Shown: piece by piece, positions 7,596 through 19,925 of the stretch
How the letters are laid out: every line of letters begins with the position of its first letter
Position numbering within the stretch: position 1 is the stretch's first letter
Source of the DNA: Heliopora coerulea
Lineage: Eukaryota > Cnidaria > Anthozoa > Scleralcyonacea > Helioporidae
Length of the DNA stretch: 64,000 bases
Reading direction: 5' to 3'
Assembly (NCBI GenBank): GCA_030142905.1
Contig: JASJOG010000195.1
Span: 434,001-498,000, forward strand
Position numbers and translations under genes: made by a program
Notes under the pieces: model-generated
The model's input: the letters and a program-made list of their open reading frames with translations, nothing else
The model's database searches: none
What the model was told of the DNA's origin: nothing

Positions 7596-9657
7596 TCAAC
7601 TGACATTTTACCTCATTTTTTCTTGCACTGTCGGATACTACAACATTACCAATAAAATTGTTAAAAAGTGAAGGCTCCATCAAATTTCTTTCAAATTATG
7701 AAAACATCCTTTAAATTTCGTTCATTTCCTCAAAATTTCCTTCATTAAGGAAATTTCCTTCAAAGTGGGACCACTGCCACTCAGTCAGTGCACATGTTAA
7801 AGACAACCAGGAATACAGACACGAATACTTGTGATTTAAAATAACATAAATAACGTACAGTACCACTTTCACGAGCAGATCCAACAGTTTTCTTAATCTA
7901 AACCCTTTTACTGAAGATAAGAAGATATGATCATAAATATGCTGCAGAGACCAAGTTTTCAGGGTTTTCATTAAAATTTAGAGTAGAAGGCTGTATGAAA
8001 AAAGTAGGCTGCTGTGCAGAATTGTGGTGTCAAAGGGACCAACGTGGTAGGGGTGCCGGGGACATACTCCCCCGGAAAATTTTGAAATTTGGACCCTCTT
8101 AAATGGCATTGCCAGCCATTTGGGAGAGTTTTGTGGGAAATAGTACCCAGACAAAAACTGAAAGCAAATTAATTTCACTTGTTGATTGCCTCTTCACGGT
8201 TGATTGCCTCTTGAAAAAGGTATCAATATTCATCTTTTGTTCGCACTCACGCTTATGTTTGGACGCCATTTTGATTTTTACTACTTGGGATCGAAGTTTG
8301 GTTGTAGAACTAAACCCTGGACATTTTGCACTTCAGCAATATGATGTCGAGTTTTTCCCCGGGAACATGCCAAAATCATTTCTTTTTCGCGATGTTTTTA
8401 ACGGCAAAAAACCTGAATACATCTTTGTAGATAAAAAGAAAAAAATTAAGAAGAAAATTATTTAGGTACTTCACTAAATAACTAAATTATAGCCGACGTT
8501 CGGTGGTGAAGTAGCCTGCGGTTAACCGCCGGTGACCGGCTTCTATTGAAAGGTAGGAGTTTTGCGTGTATGTCACAAAATATCATGATATAGGAAACCA
8601 CATACACCAGTTCAATATTTACAAAAATGCTTAACGGCTTAAACCAGGCAAGGCTCCCAACGTTAGGGGAATCCAACATTTTAAAACTAAATTTCAAAAG
8701 TCTTTGTGTGTGTGAGGGTGGGAGAAACGTTTGTAACTAAACATAAAAATAAGAAAAGGAACGGGAACAGTCAAGCCTACAATGAGTGTATTATTGTGCG
8801 CAGTTGATACCTGAGTAGGATAATGCCCTGGGCAAACCAGGAAGCACATTTGCAGAAACATTTGAGATTTTCGATGTTTTGTAAAATGTTTCGCCATTTT
8901 CCTACCCGTGGAAATATTGTTACGAAAGCAAAATTTGCTTTCAGGAGGCAAACAATGTTTTTCAGAGAATTCAGAAACACACTTCAGAAAGGCGAGAGAG
9001 ATTCAACGATCGTTTGGAACATGATCGTGACGATTTCTGTGTAAGACTGAAGTTCCATTGAGAAAGCCAACTTAATACCGCATTATTCAATGCAGCACTC
9101 AAGCGGTTAGGCATTGTAAGGTTACTCAATAAAGAAATTTTTAATTAAGATATTTGATTGGTTATTTTGCACCGTGTCACTTGATTATATATACCACAGC
9201 AAGTAGAAAGTGTCAAGTAACGACGCCGTGTAATAAAATTACCAAACAGTTTGAGAGCACAGTAAAGCAAAACTGAGTATGAGAAGTTTAAAAGTACGAC
9301 TTCCTTTGGCCAGTAAAATTGCCTGATTTTAGCCATGGTAAAACAATCAAGTTGCCAAATGGCAACAATCACCGAAAAACATTGCTCCTAAAGTGAAAGA
9401 GATCTTGAAGTGATAAGGAATAAAGTTTACTTCTTTCCACCGCTACACTTAAGGCAATGTTACGTGAAACGATTTTTAACAATTCGAAGTGCAAATTACG
9501 TTGCACAAGAGACAGACACGTATCTGTCTTTTGATTAGTAAAATCCCTTACAGCTTTGAAAATGAATGCACCTCATGACATTGAACATCACAAGACAAAC
9601 ACTATTACTGCCGCGGTTACAGTTTGCAATTTGGAACAAGCTAAAACGAGGAGAAAC
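7596..9657. other. Host DNA, no gene supported
   Basis: No open frame here has convincing coding character. A GC-richer stretch around 8036-8100 and a pair of short palindromes at about 8518-8540 (GCGGTTAACCGC and GCCGGTGACCGGC) stand out. They may be ends of an old transposon, but no partner copy is in the window. Confidence 0.5.
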
Positions 9658-9659
9658 TA

Positions 9660-9827
9660 CAGTTGACTCCCGATAACTCGAACCTTCAGGAGAAATCAAA
9701 AATGGTTCGACTTACCGAAGGTTTGAGCTATCGAGGGTAAAATTATAAATAAAATAACGTGGAGGGATAAAAATTCCACTTCGAACTAGCGTGAGCTTTG
9801 AATTATCGAGGCTTCGGCAGTCAACTG
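9660..9827. mobile_element. Short pogo/Tc1-type MITE
   Basis: The left end reads CAGTTGACTCCCGATAACTC after a TA. The right end, read in reverse, starts CAGTTGACTGCCGAAGCCTC. The inverted ends frame 168 bases with no ORF. TIRs starting CAGT at a TA dinucleotide are usual for pogo/Tc1-type elements. The right-hand TA is not preserved. Confidence 0.5.
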
Positions 9828-10435
9828 AACGGTAATCGACAACAGGAAATCCTACTTTCATTCTCTGAATAAGGGCCTTCGCTCGGCACGTTAGGATTTT
9901 CTATTTTCAGTTTCGACAGTTTTTCAACCTGTCGGCTGTTTAATACTGACTGAACAGCATCCTACCTTTATGTCATACTGTAATTGGAATAGTTACATAT
10001 GACACCTGATAGGCATAAATCCTGGAAAATTCATGTTTGAAATAGTTGACATTCAAAAATATCACCCCTGTCACATTGCATTCAGTATTCTGGTAAACGT
10101 TAAGCCAAAATCTAATTATATATAAGGAACAGAAGCATACCGTCTTCTTTTCTGGTCATGTAATACAAAAGATGGCAAACATAGGGAGACTACATTGAAA
10201 AAATTGTCACAAATCTCAGTTAGAAATCAACAACAGACGAAATTACGCCTCGCCGCAATCTAAATACAGCCAACAAATAAAGTAATTTCAAGGCACAAAC
10301 ACTAAACTACTTAACCCTAACCCAGTAGTGAAAATTGGTGGCTTCTTTAGGCTTATGAAGTGGCTCGTATGAAAGCAGAATAATGCGCCATGCTCACTTC
10401 TTTTTTGTTCATCACTAGTGCGCATGCTTTTCTTT
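9828..10435. other. Host DNA, no gene supported
   Basis: No coding signal is seen. A phrase at about 9872-9905 (AAGGGCCTTCGCTCG) also occurs near 53585, probably as a remnant of a retroelement end. A short CCCTAACCC motif is at 10314. Confidence 0.4.
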
Positions 10436-10545
10436 GAAGCTTTGAAGTCTACGAAGTTTTCCTGAGCCACAAACAGGAATCGAATCCATAACCGTTTCGT
10501 CGCCTGCGAGATGCTCTGAACACTGATTCACGTAATTAGATGGCT
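10436..10545 (-). mobile_element. tRNA-derived SINE fragment
   Basis: Read on the minus strand it shows a degraded A-box (CAGAGCATCTCGCAGG) and a B-box-like GGATTCGATTCC, followed by GTGGCTCAGGAAAAC. This parallels the better-preserved SINEs near 15840, 27760 and 61790. It is too diverged for a functional tRNA. Confidence 0.5.
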
Positions 10546-11890
10546 GTGCGAAGGTTACTTATTGTACTGGTACAATATAAAAATATGTGCTGCAAGAAGC
10601 ATACTGCTGGGTAAAAATACCTACTGATATACAAATTAATATTTCAGCAGATACCTTTACCCATTCTCGTATGGCAGCAGGGACGCAAATGTCCACTGAT
10701 CAACACTCACGTGCTGCTCTCAATTTTCTCCCAGTAATTGGAGAATTAATTTACAAATAGATATTCTTTTGAGGAAATACCATCGAATTATTCGCTACCT
10801 ATTGGCAATTTCAAAAATATCGTACAGGGAAGACGATTCCATGGACAATTTTCAATTTGTTCACAACTCAGGAATCGTCCAAGCAGCCCTGTCCACTTGC
10901 AAAGGCAGTAACACCGATGACAAAGAAATCATAGCAAATCATCCCCATGCTACACTAAAATATTCATTATACCATTAAACAAGATACTAACCATAAGAAT
11001 GCTTCACCATAAAAAAATGTAATCTTTAATTAGCTCTTTGAGAAGAAATCGAGATAAATTCAATCGAAAATAATGTAAATTTAAGGGTGTCGTTCATCCA
11101 TGTTCAAGAGTGACCGGGAGCGACCTATCTCTGGGGATTAATGAGCGGAGCTTGTTCATCATAAGGGTCATTCATACCGGTGACGGTGACGTTGCTAGCA
11201 AATTTCAACTTAGTATTAGCCTATACAACCGTCATTGCCAACACGTTTTCATTCCTATGACGCGGCAGTCACCGTCAAGGTGACGGCGGAATAAAATAAA
11301 CATAACATGACTTGAACATTTCGAGCGTCATCGGGCAACGGACGCGCTGTCACCCTGCTGGCTGAGGTAAGGAAAGACGTACTGGCGGAGGCAAGGAAAG
11401 ACGTGCTAACAAAATGCCGGCGACGACGGCTATCAAGGTAGCGCCAGCAGTATACCGCCACAACTAACAGTTAGGGTGTGTTTACACGTTTGATTTTGTG
11501 TGTAACGACTGTCATCCTCATGTATACATTACACTCACGAGAGCTTTGAGGATGAACTGGAGTGAATCATATGAAGAAATCTTTCTGCTAGGATTGTCTG
11601 GGGTAAGTGAATACACCACGATGACAACCTGAAGACAAAAAATCACTCGTTTAAATGCATCGTTAGAATAAAACAAGGCTCAAAGCGGACAAATGTAGCT
11701 TAACGGGTGCAAATGTCCCCATCGCTCAGGCTAGGAAGAGTTAAATTCAATGGCTAGCGCACGAATGACAATGAATTACGATATTTAAAATTTTATCAAC
11801 ATTAATTCTTATCCAAAACCAAGCCCTATCCTAACCCTAATCCTAAACGTTTGTCTGAGCGATGTCGGAGATATTCATCCTCACCCAAAC
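10546..11890. other. Host DNA with short telomere-like runs
   Basis: No gene is supported. Degenerate CCCTAA-type repeats occur at about 11822-11848. Around 11350-11410 a short imperfect direct repeat (GAGG(T/C)AAGGAAAGACGT) is present. Confidence 0.4.
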
Positions 11891-11891
11891 T

Positions 11892-12945
11892 CTGATTTCT
11901 CATCTATATAAATGATTTCCCAAACTGCCTTGAAGGCACAACTCCTAGAATGTTTGCTGACGATACCAACTTAACGGCAGTAGGCGAAAAAATTGGTGAG
12001 GTGGAGGAGAGGGCTGGTATAGACATGGGTAATGTTCGGAAATGGCTGAGTGCAAATAAGCTCAGTTTAAATATTGCGAAAACTGAGTATACTTTGATTG
12101 GATCACGACATAAAACAAATAATATAGATACCCAACTTGGAGACAAAATAGACAACCTAATGATTAAAAAGGTGAAAAACACCAAAGTGCTTGCAGTTCA
12201 ACTGGACGAAAATTTGAGTTGGGAAAAGCACGTTAACAATATTAGCAGTAAGATATCATCCGGTATTGGGGCAATTAAAAGGTTAAGGGAATATGTCGAG
12301 CAAAATATTTTGGTGAGGGTTTATAATGTATTAATTCAACCATATTTCGATTACTGCCGCGTTGCATGGGATACACTTAATAAAGGACTAAGTGAACGTC
12401 TACAGAAACTCCAAAACAGAGCAGCTAGGCTGATGATGAATTTAAAAAATGAACATGGTCAGTCTGTGTTGGCCCGAAAATCCCTAGGTTGGGTAACAGT
12501 TGAAGAGCGTAGGACACAAATGAAAGCCAGGTTAATGTACAAAACAGTTAATGGTTTAGCCCCAAAAAGATTGTGCAAAGCTTTCCAAAATGTGAATGCA
12601 ATTCATAATTATAAGCTAAGAGGTTCTTCAACAAAGCTTTCTACTCCAAGACCAAAAACAGAATTCTTAAAAAAAAGTTTTGGATATAGTGGGGCTAAGC
12701 TATGGAATCAGATACCTAAAGAGATACGAAATTCGGTATCGTATAACTCGTTCTGTAATAAGCTTTCTTCCTCGACCTCAACCTTAATTTTATCTTAAAT
12801 TCTATTGATTTTAATAGTAGGAATAATTGTATGTTTGTATGTATATAGTAATATTAGTTGCAATTTTCAAATTATTTATTGTACACATCCCTTTTGGAAA
12901 TCAGCATTTGTTGAAAAGGTTAATGTGGTTAAATAAAGTTGACCC
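11892..12945 (+). pseudogene. 5'-truncated non-LTR retrotransposon, reverse transcriptase C-terminal part
   Basis: The frame contains FLIYINDFPNCLEGTTPRMF and then FADDTNL, the conserved YIND and catalytic FADD region of a non-LTR reverse transcriptase. It continues open to the stop at 12796-12798, through the thumb and C-terminal motifs (NVRKWLSANKLSLNIAKTEY, LQKLQNRAARLMM, GAKLWNQIPKEIRNS). This pattern fits CR1/L2/jockey-type elements. The upstream palm, the endonuclease and ORF1 are missing, so the insertion is 5'-truncated near 11892. The 3' untranslated region ends around AAATAAAGTTGACC at 12930-12945. About 280 codons without a stop suggest a relatively young copy. Confidence 0.85.
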
Positions 12946-13889
12946 TCCTCCTCCAAACCCTATAATCCTTAGCAACCACGATGGTGTCATTTACACCCTC
13001 TAAACGGCACTCTAGCCGTTTGAAGAAAATTTAATATTTTAAAAGACCCCATTCAGAGTCCAACAGTTAATATGGACTGTAACTGGCTAATTTACTAATA
13101 GCAGCCCCAACAAGAAAATACAACTTTAACCCCAAAATACTCTTGAATTTTTACTTAGTTTTTGTAGAAACAAGGATTTTTCTGTGTACTATAACAAGTC
13201 AATATATCAGGTTCAAGATACATTCCACTAACATCAGGAAAGCAACCTTCTTGCCTTTGTTATTTGGGATTGGCAACAACATGTTTACGGTTCTCTAGGG
13301 ATCGAATCCAATGCAGTCAGACGTTGTGCTCACTTTCACCATCATTATGACCCTGACTTTTCCTTTCATAGGTATATTTAGTTGCATTTTGCTCACTGTG
13401 GTAAATCAGCTAAAAGCCAGGCATTCACTTGAGTATACAAACTATACACATTTCAACCTGGCCCATTTAATTTAACCATGAGATGAAATGAAAGCTGTAT
13501 GCTGTAAAGTTTCTTTTATAATTTCATCTGTCAAAAAATGCACACTACACAAGGAATTACAAAATTGAAATACTTACCTAAAAATGGCTTTAGCAGTACA
13601 ACGAGATTAAGGTAATAACTCATTCATTACTCCAAAGTTCAACATTCAATGTTCTATTTGTAGTTATTCTTCTTTAAAAAAGATTAAAATAAAAGAAATT
13701 TACAGTGCATTACAATGTAATATTAGCTAGCAAGGTGATGCCTGTGCTTAAGAGGAAACGCAAGCACAGAGATGCTAGCAAATATAAAATGAACTGAAAT
13801 ACTTTTTCTGCTGTGTGATATGTCACGACAGCAGCTAAGTACAGTAACGTAAAGTGCCTTTATTTATACTGGATAACCCTATCAGCTAT
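12946..13889. other. Host DNA, no gene supported
   Basis: No coding frame, repeat pair or RNA gene was recognised in this stretch. Confidence 0.4.
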
Positions 13890-14125
13890 CTGAGCTGCTC
13901 TCCCTAGAGGTCCAGTAAGGGCCTACCCTCATGGGTCCAGTGTTATGACACGAGGAAACTGGAGTATCCGGAGAAAATCTGCGATGCTTGGTAGAGTCGA
14001 AATGGACAGCACCTCTTCTCACATGTGACGAAGGTAACTTTAATCAGATTACTGCATGCAGCCAGAATCGAACCCTAGTCACAGTGGTGGGAGACACGTG
14101 CACTACTATTGTGCACACATGTACA
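13890..14125 (-). mobile_element. tRNA-headed SINE-like element
   Basis: On the minus strand a tRNA-like head at about 14044-14125 carries a B-box-like GGGTTCGATTCTGG preceded by an A-box-like region (ATAGTAGTGCACGTGTCTCC). It is followed by a body to about 13890. There is no second copy in the window, so the limits are approximate. Confidence 0.4.
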
Positions 14126-15689
14126 TGTACCTAGAAATGCCATTTGCATTCATGAAATTTCTTTTCATCAAGCTTTCATTTGAGAAACATCAATGCTTTG
14201 GCTAGTTTACCAAGATCACTAAATTACTATGCCGATTATCCTTCTGACTGGCACTTTGGAGAAGAATCACAAAGACTTTGAACTGATCTCTTACATATCC
14301 AAACCAATGTTTCGATGCTGGGAAAATTAATTTTGAACTGAATAATTCAATTAGATTAATTATCATTCTAGATATTGTTGTTTGTGAAATTGCCTCTCCC
14401 TTGTAAGGACAAAATGTTAGTGTTAATTCAAATGTATTATTCAAATAATTATTGAGCCTTCTTTATGATTTGGCTTAAAGCCATTTGCTGGGCAAATACA
14501 TTCATTATAGAAGTTGGCTTTTGGCCCAATTCTTCCATGATTACATTTTCAACAATATTGATGAAAAGTTAAAAATTGTGCCATTTATCTGCATACATGG
14601 TGAATGTGTCTTGCTTTGAGAACTAGATGAAAACCATTGCCATTGGAAATGCAGCCTGCTTTGAAACAAATCCCTTTTTGCCAAACAACTGAGTTATGTC
14701 TACATAATCCTGGAAATTCCTAACATGGGAATTATCATAAGCAAAAAAGACTGTCTGTTTTAAAACATAATTCTCATGTAATTTCAAATGACTAAAGCAA
14801 AATACAGATATAGCTACAATGGAAAATTTGTGGAAATGATACACAATTCATTTTAGCTGAATTAGTTATTTTTTGGTGAATTACACTATTTGGAGATAAT
14901 ATATTACTATAAAGGTTTGCGTATTGTAAAAGAATAATCCTTTCATAGTCCCATAAAGCAAAATACTGTAATTGATCCTCTTTCACTAGTATAGCACGGT
15001 ATTGCTAAACTTATTTTGTTTCAACAGTATAATAATGATTATACTTTCTGACTCCTATTTTAATTTTGAACCAATTAATTTTGGGCTGATTAACTATGCG
15101 AACAGCCATTGATGCCGAAACAAATTTGAATTGTATCCCCTAAATCTCTGAATTTGAACTGTTTCAAGACTGCCACCTCATAACAGATTATTTATATTTC
15201 CTAATAATGCAACTATTTGGGTACTTTTACTTGGATTTATTTGTAACTCAGGTAATAAAGATAGACATTTCTGTTAAACCATTTAATGGCTGGGAAAAAA
15301 AAGTAAAAACTCAACAACTTCATTCAAGCAAATAATAAACTTGAAAAATTTTTAAAAAATGAATAAGTAGTGAAATTAATCAAGGCCAAAAAGATGGACA
15401 AGATTTCTTGAATTGCCAGACCAAATCAAAATTTAGTTACCGTATGTATTTTAGTGCTTATCACTGTAATGTACTGTGTATATAATCATATAATGTAAAG
15501 TATTCAACTCATCATACAGTGGTGGCCTTGTCAATGCCGTTGGGGAACCACCTGCCATCTGGTAAATGTAATTCTGAACTAAATTAAGCTAAATTCATAA
15601 AACATTTTCAGCTTCCGGGCACTTACCAATGAGGCAGTGAACAAAGAGCTGACTAAAAATATGAAAGCCTTGGAGAACATGCACAAGGT
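14126..15689. other. Host DNA, no gene supported
   Basis: AT-rich sequence without convincing ORFs, splice-bounded exons or recognisable repeats. Confidence 0.4.
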
Positions 15690-15910
15690 TGATGGATACG
15701 TGATGTAAAGTAAGGGCACGTTCCATCTGCTTATGAATAATGGTGAGCGAAGGTTACGTTTATGTACTGGTTTGTATCGATGGTAGACATACGTACTGCC
15801 AGTCTGCAAGTCTCGACATATTGTCTATAGAGCATCTCACCAGCGATCAGAAGGTTACGGGTTCAATTCCCGTCAGGAACTCAGAAAGTTTTTCTGAGAG
15901 GGTAGCTTGA
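15690..15910 (+). mobile_element. tRNA-derived SINE
   Basis: The region around 15740-15820 (GGTTACGTTTATGTACTGGT, GGTAGACATACGTACTGCCA) matches sequence at 61820-61900. It is joined to a tRNA-like head at 15826-15885 (AGAGCATCTCACCAGCGATC, GGTTACGGGTTCAATTCCCG). The same two modules at two distant sites support a dispersed SINE family. Confidence 0.6.
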
Positions 15911-16563
15911 GAGAGTAGCTTGAGAGCGTGCGTATTAAGAACATTATAATTACGAAGCTAACACAATTACATCATTAAAAAATTTACGCTGTAATTGCTG
16001 AGAAGAATTTGTACATTATGAATACTTTGTTTAGGATTATAGAATAACATTCCGCGATTTGAACTAACATGGGTAGGTAAATTAAAGCACGACTGGGTGT
16101 AATTAAATATTTTTCTAAAACATGTTTCCAAGTTTACTTACTGTTCTTATTCCAGGTGGAATTTTCTCCTGCTTTTTCGTCCACTTCACAACAGCTAAAG
16201 TGATTTGGGTATGAATACAACCCATTCACGTTGAGCTTATAATGGCAAAATTAGCTTCGTTTGATGTAGCAGTTCCCTCGTTACTTTCTAAGACACAACC
16301 AAAGGCTTTGCTTGGTGGAAGTTACGACGTTCTGCCCATAAAAATAAGTTGTGCGTGAGATCGTTGTAAACTCTGCTAAGTTAACAGGAAAAAAGATCCT
16401 TTGCACGAAGAATGGCATGATCAGCAAAGTAAGCAATGAAGCACATTCAGGATGAGCAAGGAATTATTCTCATTATGACCAAATTTTCCCCAGAGAGAAT
16501 TCAATATAGCTTTGGCTATCGTACGCAATTCCGGGTTCTTTACCAATTTTTCCCTTTCAAGCG
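15911..16563. other. Host DNA, no gene supported
   Basis: No ORF or repeat supported. It lies just downstream (minus-strand sense) of the recombinase-like pseudogene, so it may include that element's 3' part. Confidence 0.35.
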
Positions 16564-17520
16564 TTATACCCTCATGATCGCAATAACTTCGAAAGGATAG
16601 GTTTCCGAAGCAATAAGCAATTTCAAGGAATGTATCTCGCTGCTTCGACAGGGCATAGTACGCAGGTAAGTCGATATAAGACCGAAATTGTGAAGGAAAC
16701 GCGCTTTGGCAACGCCTCCGGCATCCAAATACTTTTCATGCAAATTTCTCAAAGTTTCAAGGACATACGCTAAATGAAATCGTTGAGGGGATTTCCCAGT
16801 TAAGCCTTCTTTTGCTCGTTTCGAAAATAACCTAGCTTGCCTAGTGAGTTGCCGTTGTACTTTCCTGTAAGTTAATATTGGTGAGCAATAGTGCGGGGAT
16901 ACTGGATCGTCTCGATAATTGTACTTGACAACATTAATCGCTACGCTAGGATGTGACAAAATGGTGGATGGCATGAGTTTCCTACTCTTACTTAGATATG
17001 CAACGTAGTCGGAAACAACAGCTTCCGAATTGAAAATACTTAAAGATAATGGGATAATATTCTTATGGTGCTTTGCAAAATACATAAATCACAAAACTTG
17101 TTCCAGTAACTTGCTCATGGTCAACTCTGAGAACTGGACGGTATCCCATTTCGAATTAATAGGTGAAGTGAGGAACTTACGTAGCTCTCCAAGCTCATTC
17201 TCTAATTCTGCCGATGTTTCATTGGCACTCAACTTGTACTTTTCTTTCCGTCTTCCTCTCTGTGGGAAACGCCCCTCGGAAGCTGTCAGTGAAACGTCGC
17301 GCTTCTCCATTTCATCTTTGCTTGAACACGCCAGCTCCATTGCCCTTGACAGGCGGTGTCGTGGTTTGTTCGGAAACGCCACTGCCCGTCTGACAGCGAC
17401 AACAATCCAACGATGGTGAAGGACAGAGATTACTGTTTGCACTACTGGTTGAAGCATAATCTGCTGGACACGCCCTCGATGAGCTGTGTAATCGTGCAAA
17501 CAAGGAGTTCCATTGTCCAA
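16564..17520 (-). pseudogene. Recombinase-like ORF with one internal stop
   Basis: A single minus-strand frame of 318 codons runs from 17520 to 16564, broken only by a TGA at 17091-17089. The second part (LMPSTILSHPSVAINVVKYN, then VQRQLTRQARLFSKRAKEGL and HNFGLISTYLRTMPCRSSEI) looks like the helical N-terminal core-binding part and the beginning of the catalytic part of a tyrosine recombinase-like family found in cnidarian mobile DNA. The catalytic Tyr and the R-H-R set are not seen, so it would be truncated. The N-terminal part (before the TGA) has basic and acidic low-complexity sequence. I treat it as a decayed transposon or domesticated recombinase remnant; the family call is weak. Confidence 0.4.
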
Positions 17521-19690
17521 TTTAGCTGAATTTTCGGCTATTGGTTTTGGAGGGACGCTGCTGCTACTTTCTTTGGTTCCCTACATCATTTTGTCGCCCT
17601 CTTTGAAGTTCAATTTACCGGCAAGTGTAACCAGGTTATCTTCTAACGAAGAGTTAAGCAGCGTCAGTGAGTTAAAAATTGACCAAACCTTTAAGCGGAA
17701 AGTCGACCTCGTGACCTCCACTAACGGTCGGCACTAGAACGTAACCATGGAGACCAGGTAACCGTGTGCAGACTGGGACTGGAAAATTAAGTATTTTATT
17801 TACCTGATATCCTCTCACCTAAGACTCAGGATAATCCTGAAATGTCAGTAGTTCTAAGAGTCAAAATTGTCCTGGATGTTATGGTTTGCGTTAGGGTTAG
17901 GTTTAGGTTTAAGGTCCCAATTACAATTCTAATCCTAATCGTAATCCTAATGCTAACCATAATATCGAGCAAGAAAACCCTGTTAACGCGGCCACACCCC
18001 GGTCATATTGTGAAATCCCAACGTATATATTCCTTTTTAAATTCACCTCGTTAATACGGCCACTCAAATTAAATGTGTATTCCGAAATACAGGTTAGTGA
18101 TAAACGAAAGTAAATCTTGAGAAACAACGATTTTCTTTTTTAATTCAAAACTTCTATGACATGTCATATCGTTGACTTTTAAAACTGCATTCCCTTTACA
18201 AAGTCAGGAATTTAATACCACTCGTGTTAAGTGACAAAGGAAAATAAAACCTGACCAATAATACCGGCTAAATTCTAAGATGATTAAGTGATTGTACTTA
18301 CACAGAACAAGTCAATGGAAAGTCACAGATTTTTTTCCAAATCCTGTCAAAAGTTAATTTATTAATGAAAGCAACATGTAAATTGGAGTGTTTAAAGTCT
18401 TTGTTTCGAAAAGGACAATATGTATAGCAGATTGTTCCTGTTTATAAGATTCAGTTATATCTATCTTACTGTGTTGTTCCATTTCAATTAAATTATATCT
18501 GCATTCCGGATGCTTAAGAACAGCTGTTTAGAAGTGCAGTTGTGATAGAACTATCATGACGTCACTTGAATGAGACCAGCCATGAATTTTGACCCTACCC
18601 TGTTAATACTGCCACCCCGTTAATACGGCCAGACACTTTCGGCCTGTTCGTGGCCGTATCAAAGGCGTTCCATTGACGTTGAATGCTTATTAAATTGGAA
18701 CCGCATAGAGGATAAGATTGAGAATTACCCCATAATGAAGCTAGGTGTAGGGCTGATTCTGATGAGCAGTTCTGGAAGAACGGTACAAATAGCTTTAAAA
18801 CTTCATAGGAATCTTTGGATAGAATCCATTCAGTCTAGGAATAAATTCTGGCAGAATAGCCTTAATAGTTTGAGTTTGTTTGTCTGAGATTAGGTCCTAC
18901 AGCTAAATTTCTTTCTCTAGGATTGAAAATACCCACTGTAGTATATCAACATTTAATTGTGGGTTTAATTCACCTAAAGATCACTCGATTAAAAATAATC
19001 TTTTATTTTTCCTCTAACAACTCAACAGGTATTCTCTCTTGCTATGTCTTTTCTGTCACCTTCTATTCTAATTTGATACTCGACAGGTTATTAGGTTCCA
19101 CTTCCGCTCGATGATACCGTTAAATACTTATTCAGTCTCTAATTATCATCTCTCCGCACCGAAATTTTCAATATTTTCAGCGGAAAAAGACAATTAGTTT
19201 GAGGTTACAGTGTCATATGATTGTCCCTTGTTAAAAATCACGGTGGACATTCTATTTCTTTCAAATTTACATTATTTTCTACACTGCCATAGACTTGATT
19301 TTCTTTTCCACGAGCCATATCAAAGGGAAAAAAAAGACAAATAATGGAACTCTGGTGGTGTTTAAGGTCTGACGCAACTCATCAAAATTAGTGTAAGATT
19401 AGAAACAAAACACAAAACAAGACAAAACTTATCTGATTTATTGTGGATAATACGTAATCCTTTAACATCCAGTGTCCTACATATACAGTGTACTTCTCGA
19501 ACCAAGGAACAAAGGAATGGACAAAGCAAAGACAAAGTGAGAACAATAAACAAAAGAAAAAATTTTTGGACGTTAAAGGGTTAAGTGTCCCGTGGAATCC
19601 CTAATGCCTCGTTATCCCTTATTTTCGTCTTTCCAATATTTTTATGATTAAGTAGCCAGTAACCACATGTTAAGACGATAAAGAAACTCA
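17521..19690. other. Host DNA with telomere-like and GTTAATACGGCC motifs
   Basis: No gene is supported. TTAGGG-like repeats occur at 17884-17912. The motif GTTAAYRCGGCCAC appears near 17982, 18050, 18600 and 18623, resembling subterminal repeats of pogo-like elements (compare 54349-55342), so 17970-18670 may be an old transposon without a transposase. Confidence 0.4.
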
Positions 19691-19882
19691 AATGGCCGGT
19701 TCCCCTTATTACGTCAGCTGAATACAACTACCAGAACACTTTGCGGTTTTTTCTTTTTCATGGAAATATTGAATTCCCAAAGCGAATGGAAAGACAATTG
19801 CTCCGATTAACATTACAGACAAGATTTCGAAAGGCATTCTGGTAGTTGTATTCAGTAGATGTATAAGTGGGAACCGGCCATT
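19691..19882. mobile_element. MITE with long terminal inverted repeats
   Basis: The left end AATGGCCGGTTCCCCTTATT, followed by TGAATACAACTACCAGAA, is mirrored at the right end (TTCTGGTAGTTGTATTCA, then GGGAACCGGCCATT). The 192-bp unit has inverted arms of about 48 bp and no ORF of its own. It ends 44 bases before the BTB pseudogene start. Confidence 0.65.
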
Positions 19883-19925
19883 AGCATTACTCTTATGGAA
19901 AGTTCTTTTGACGAAGGGCAAAATA

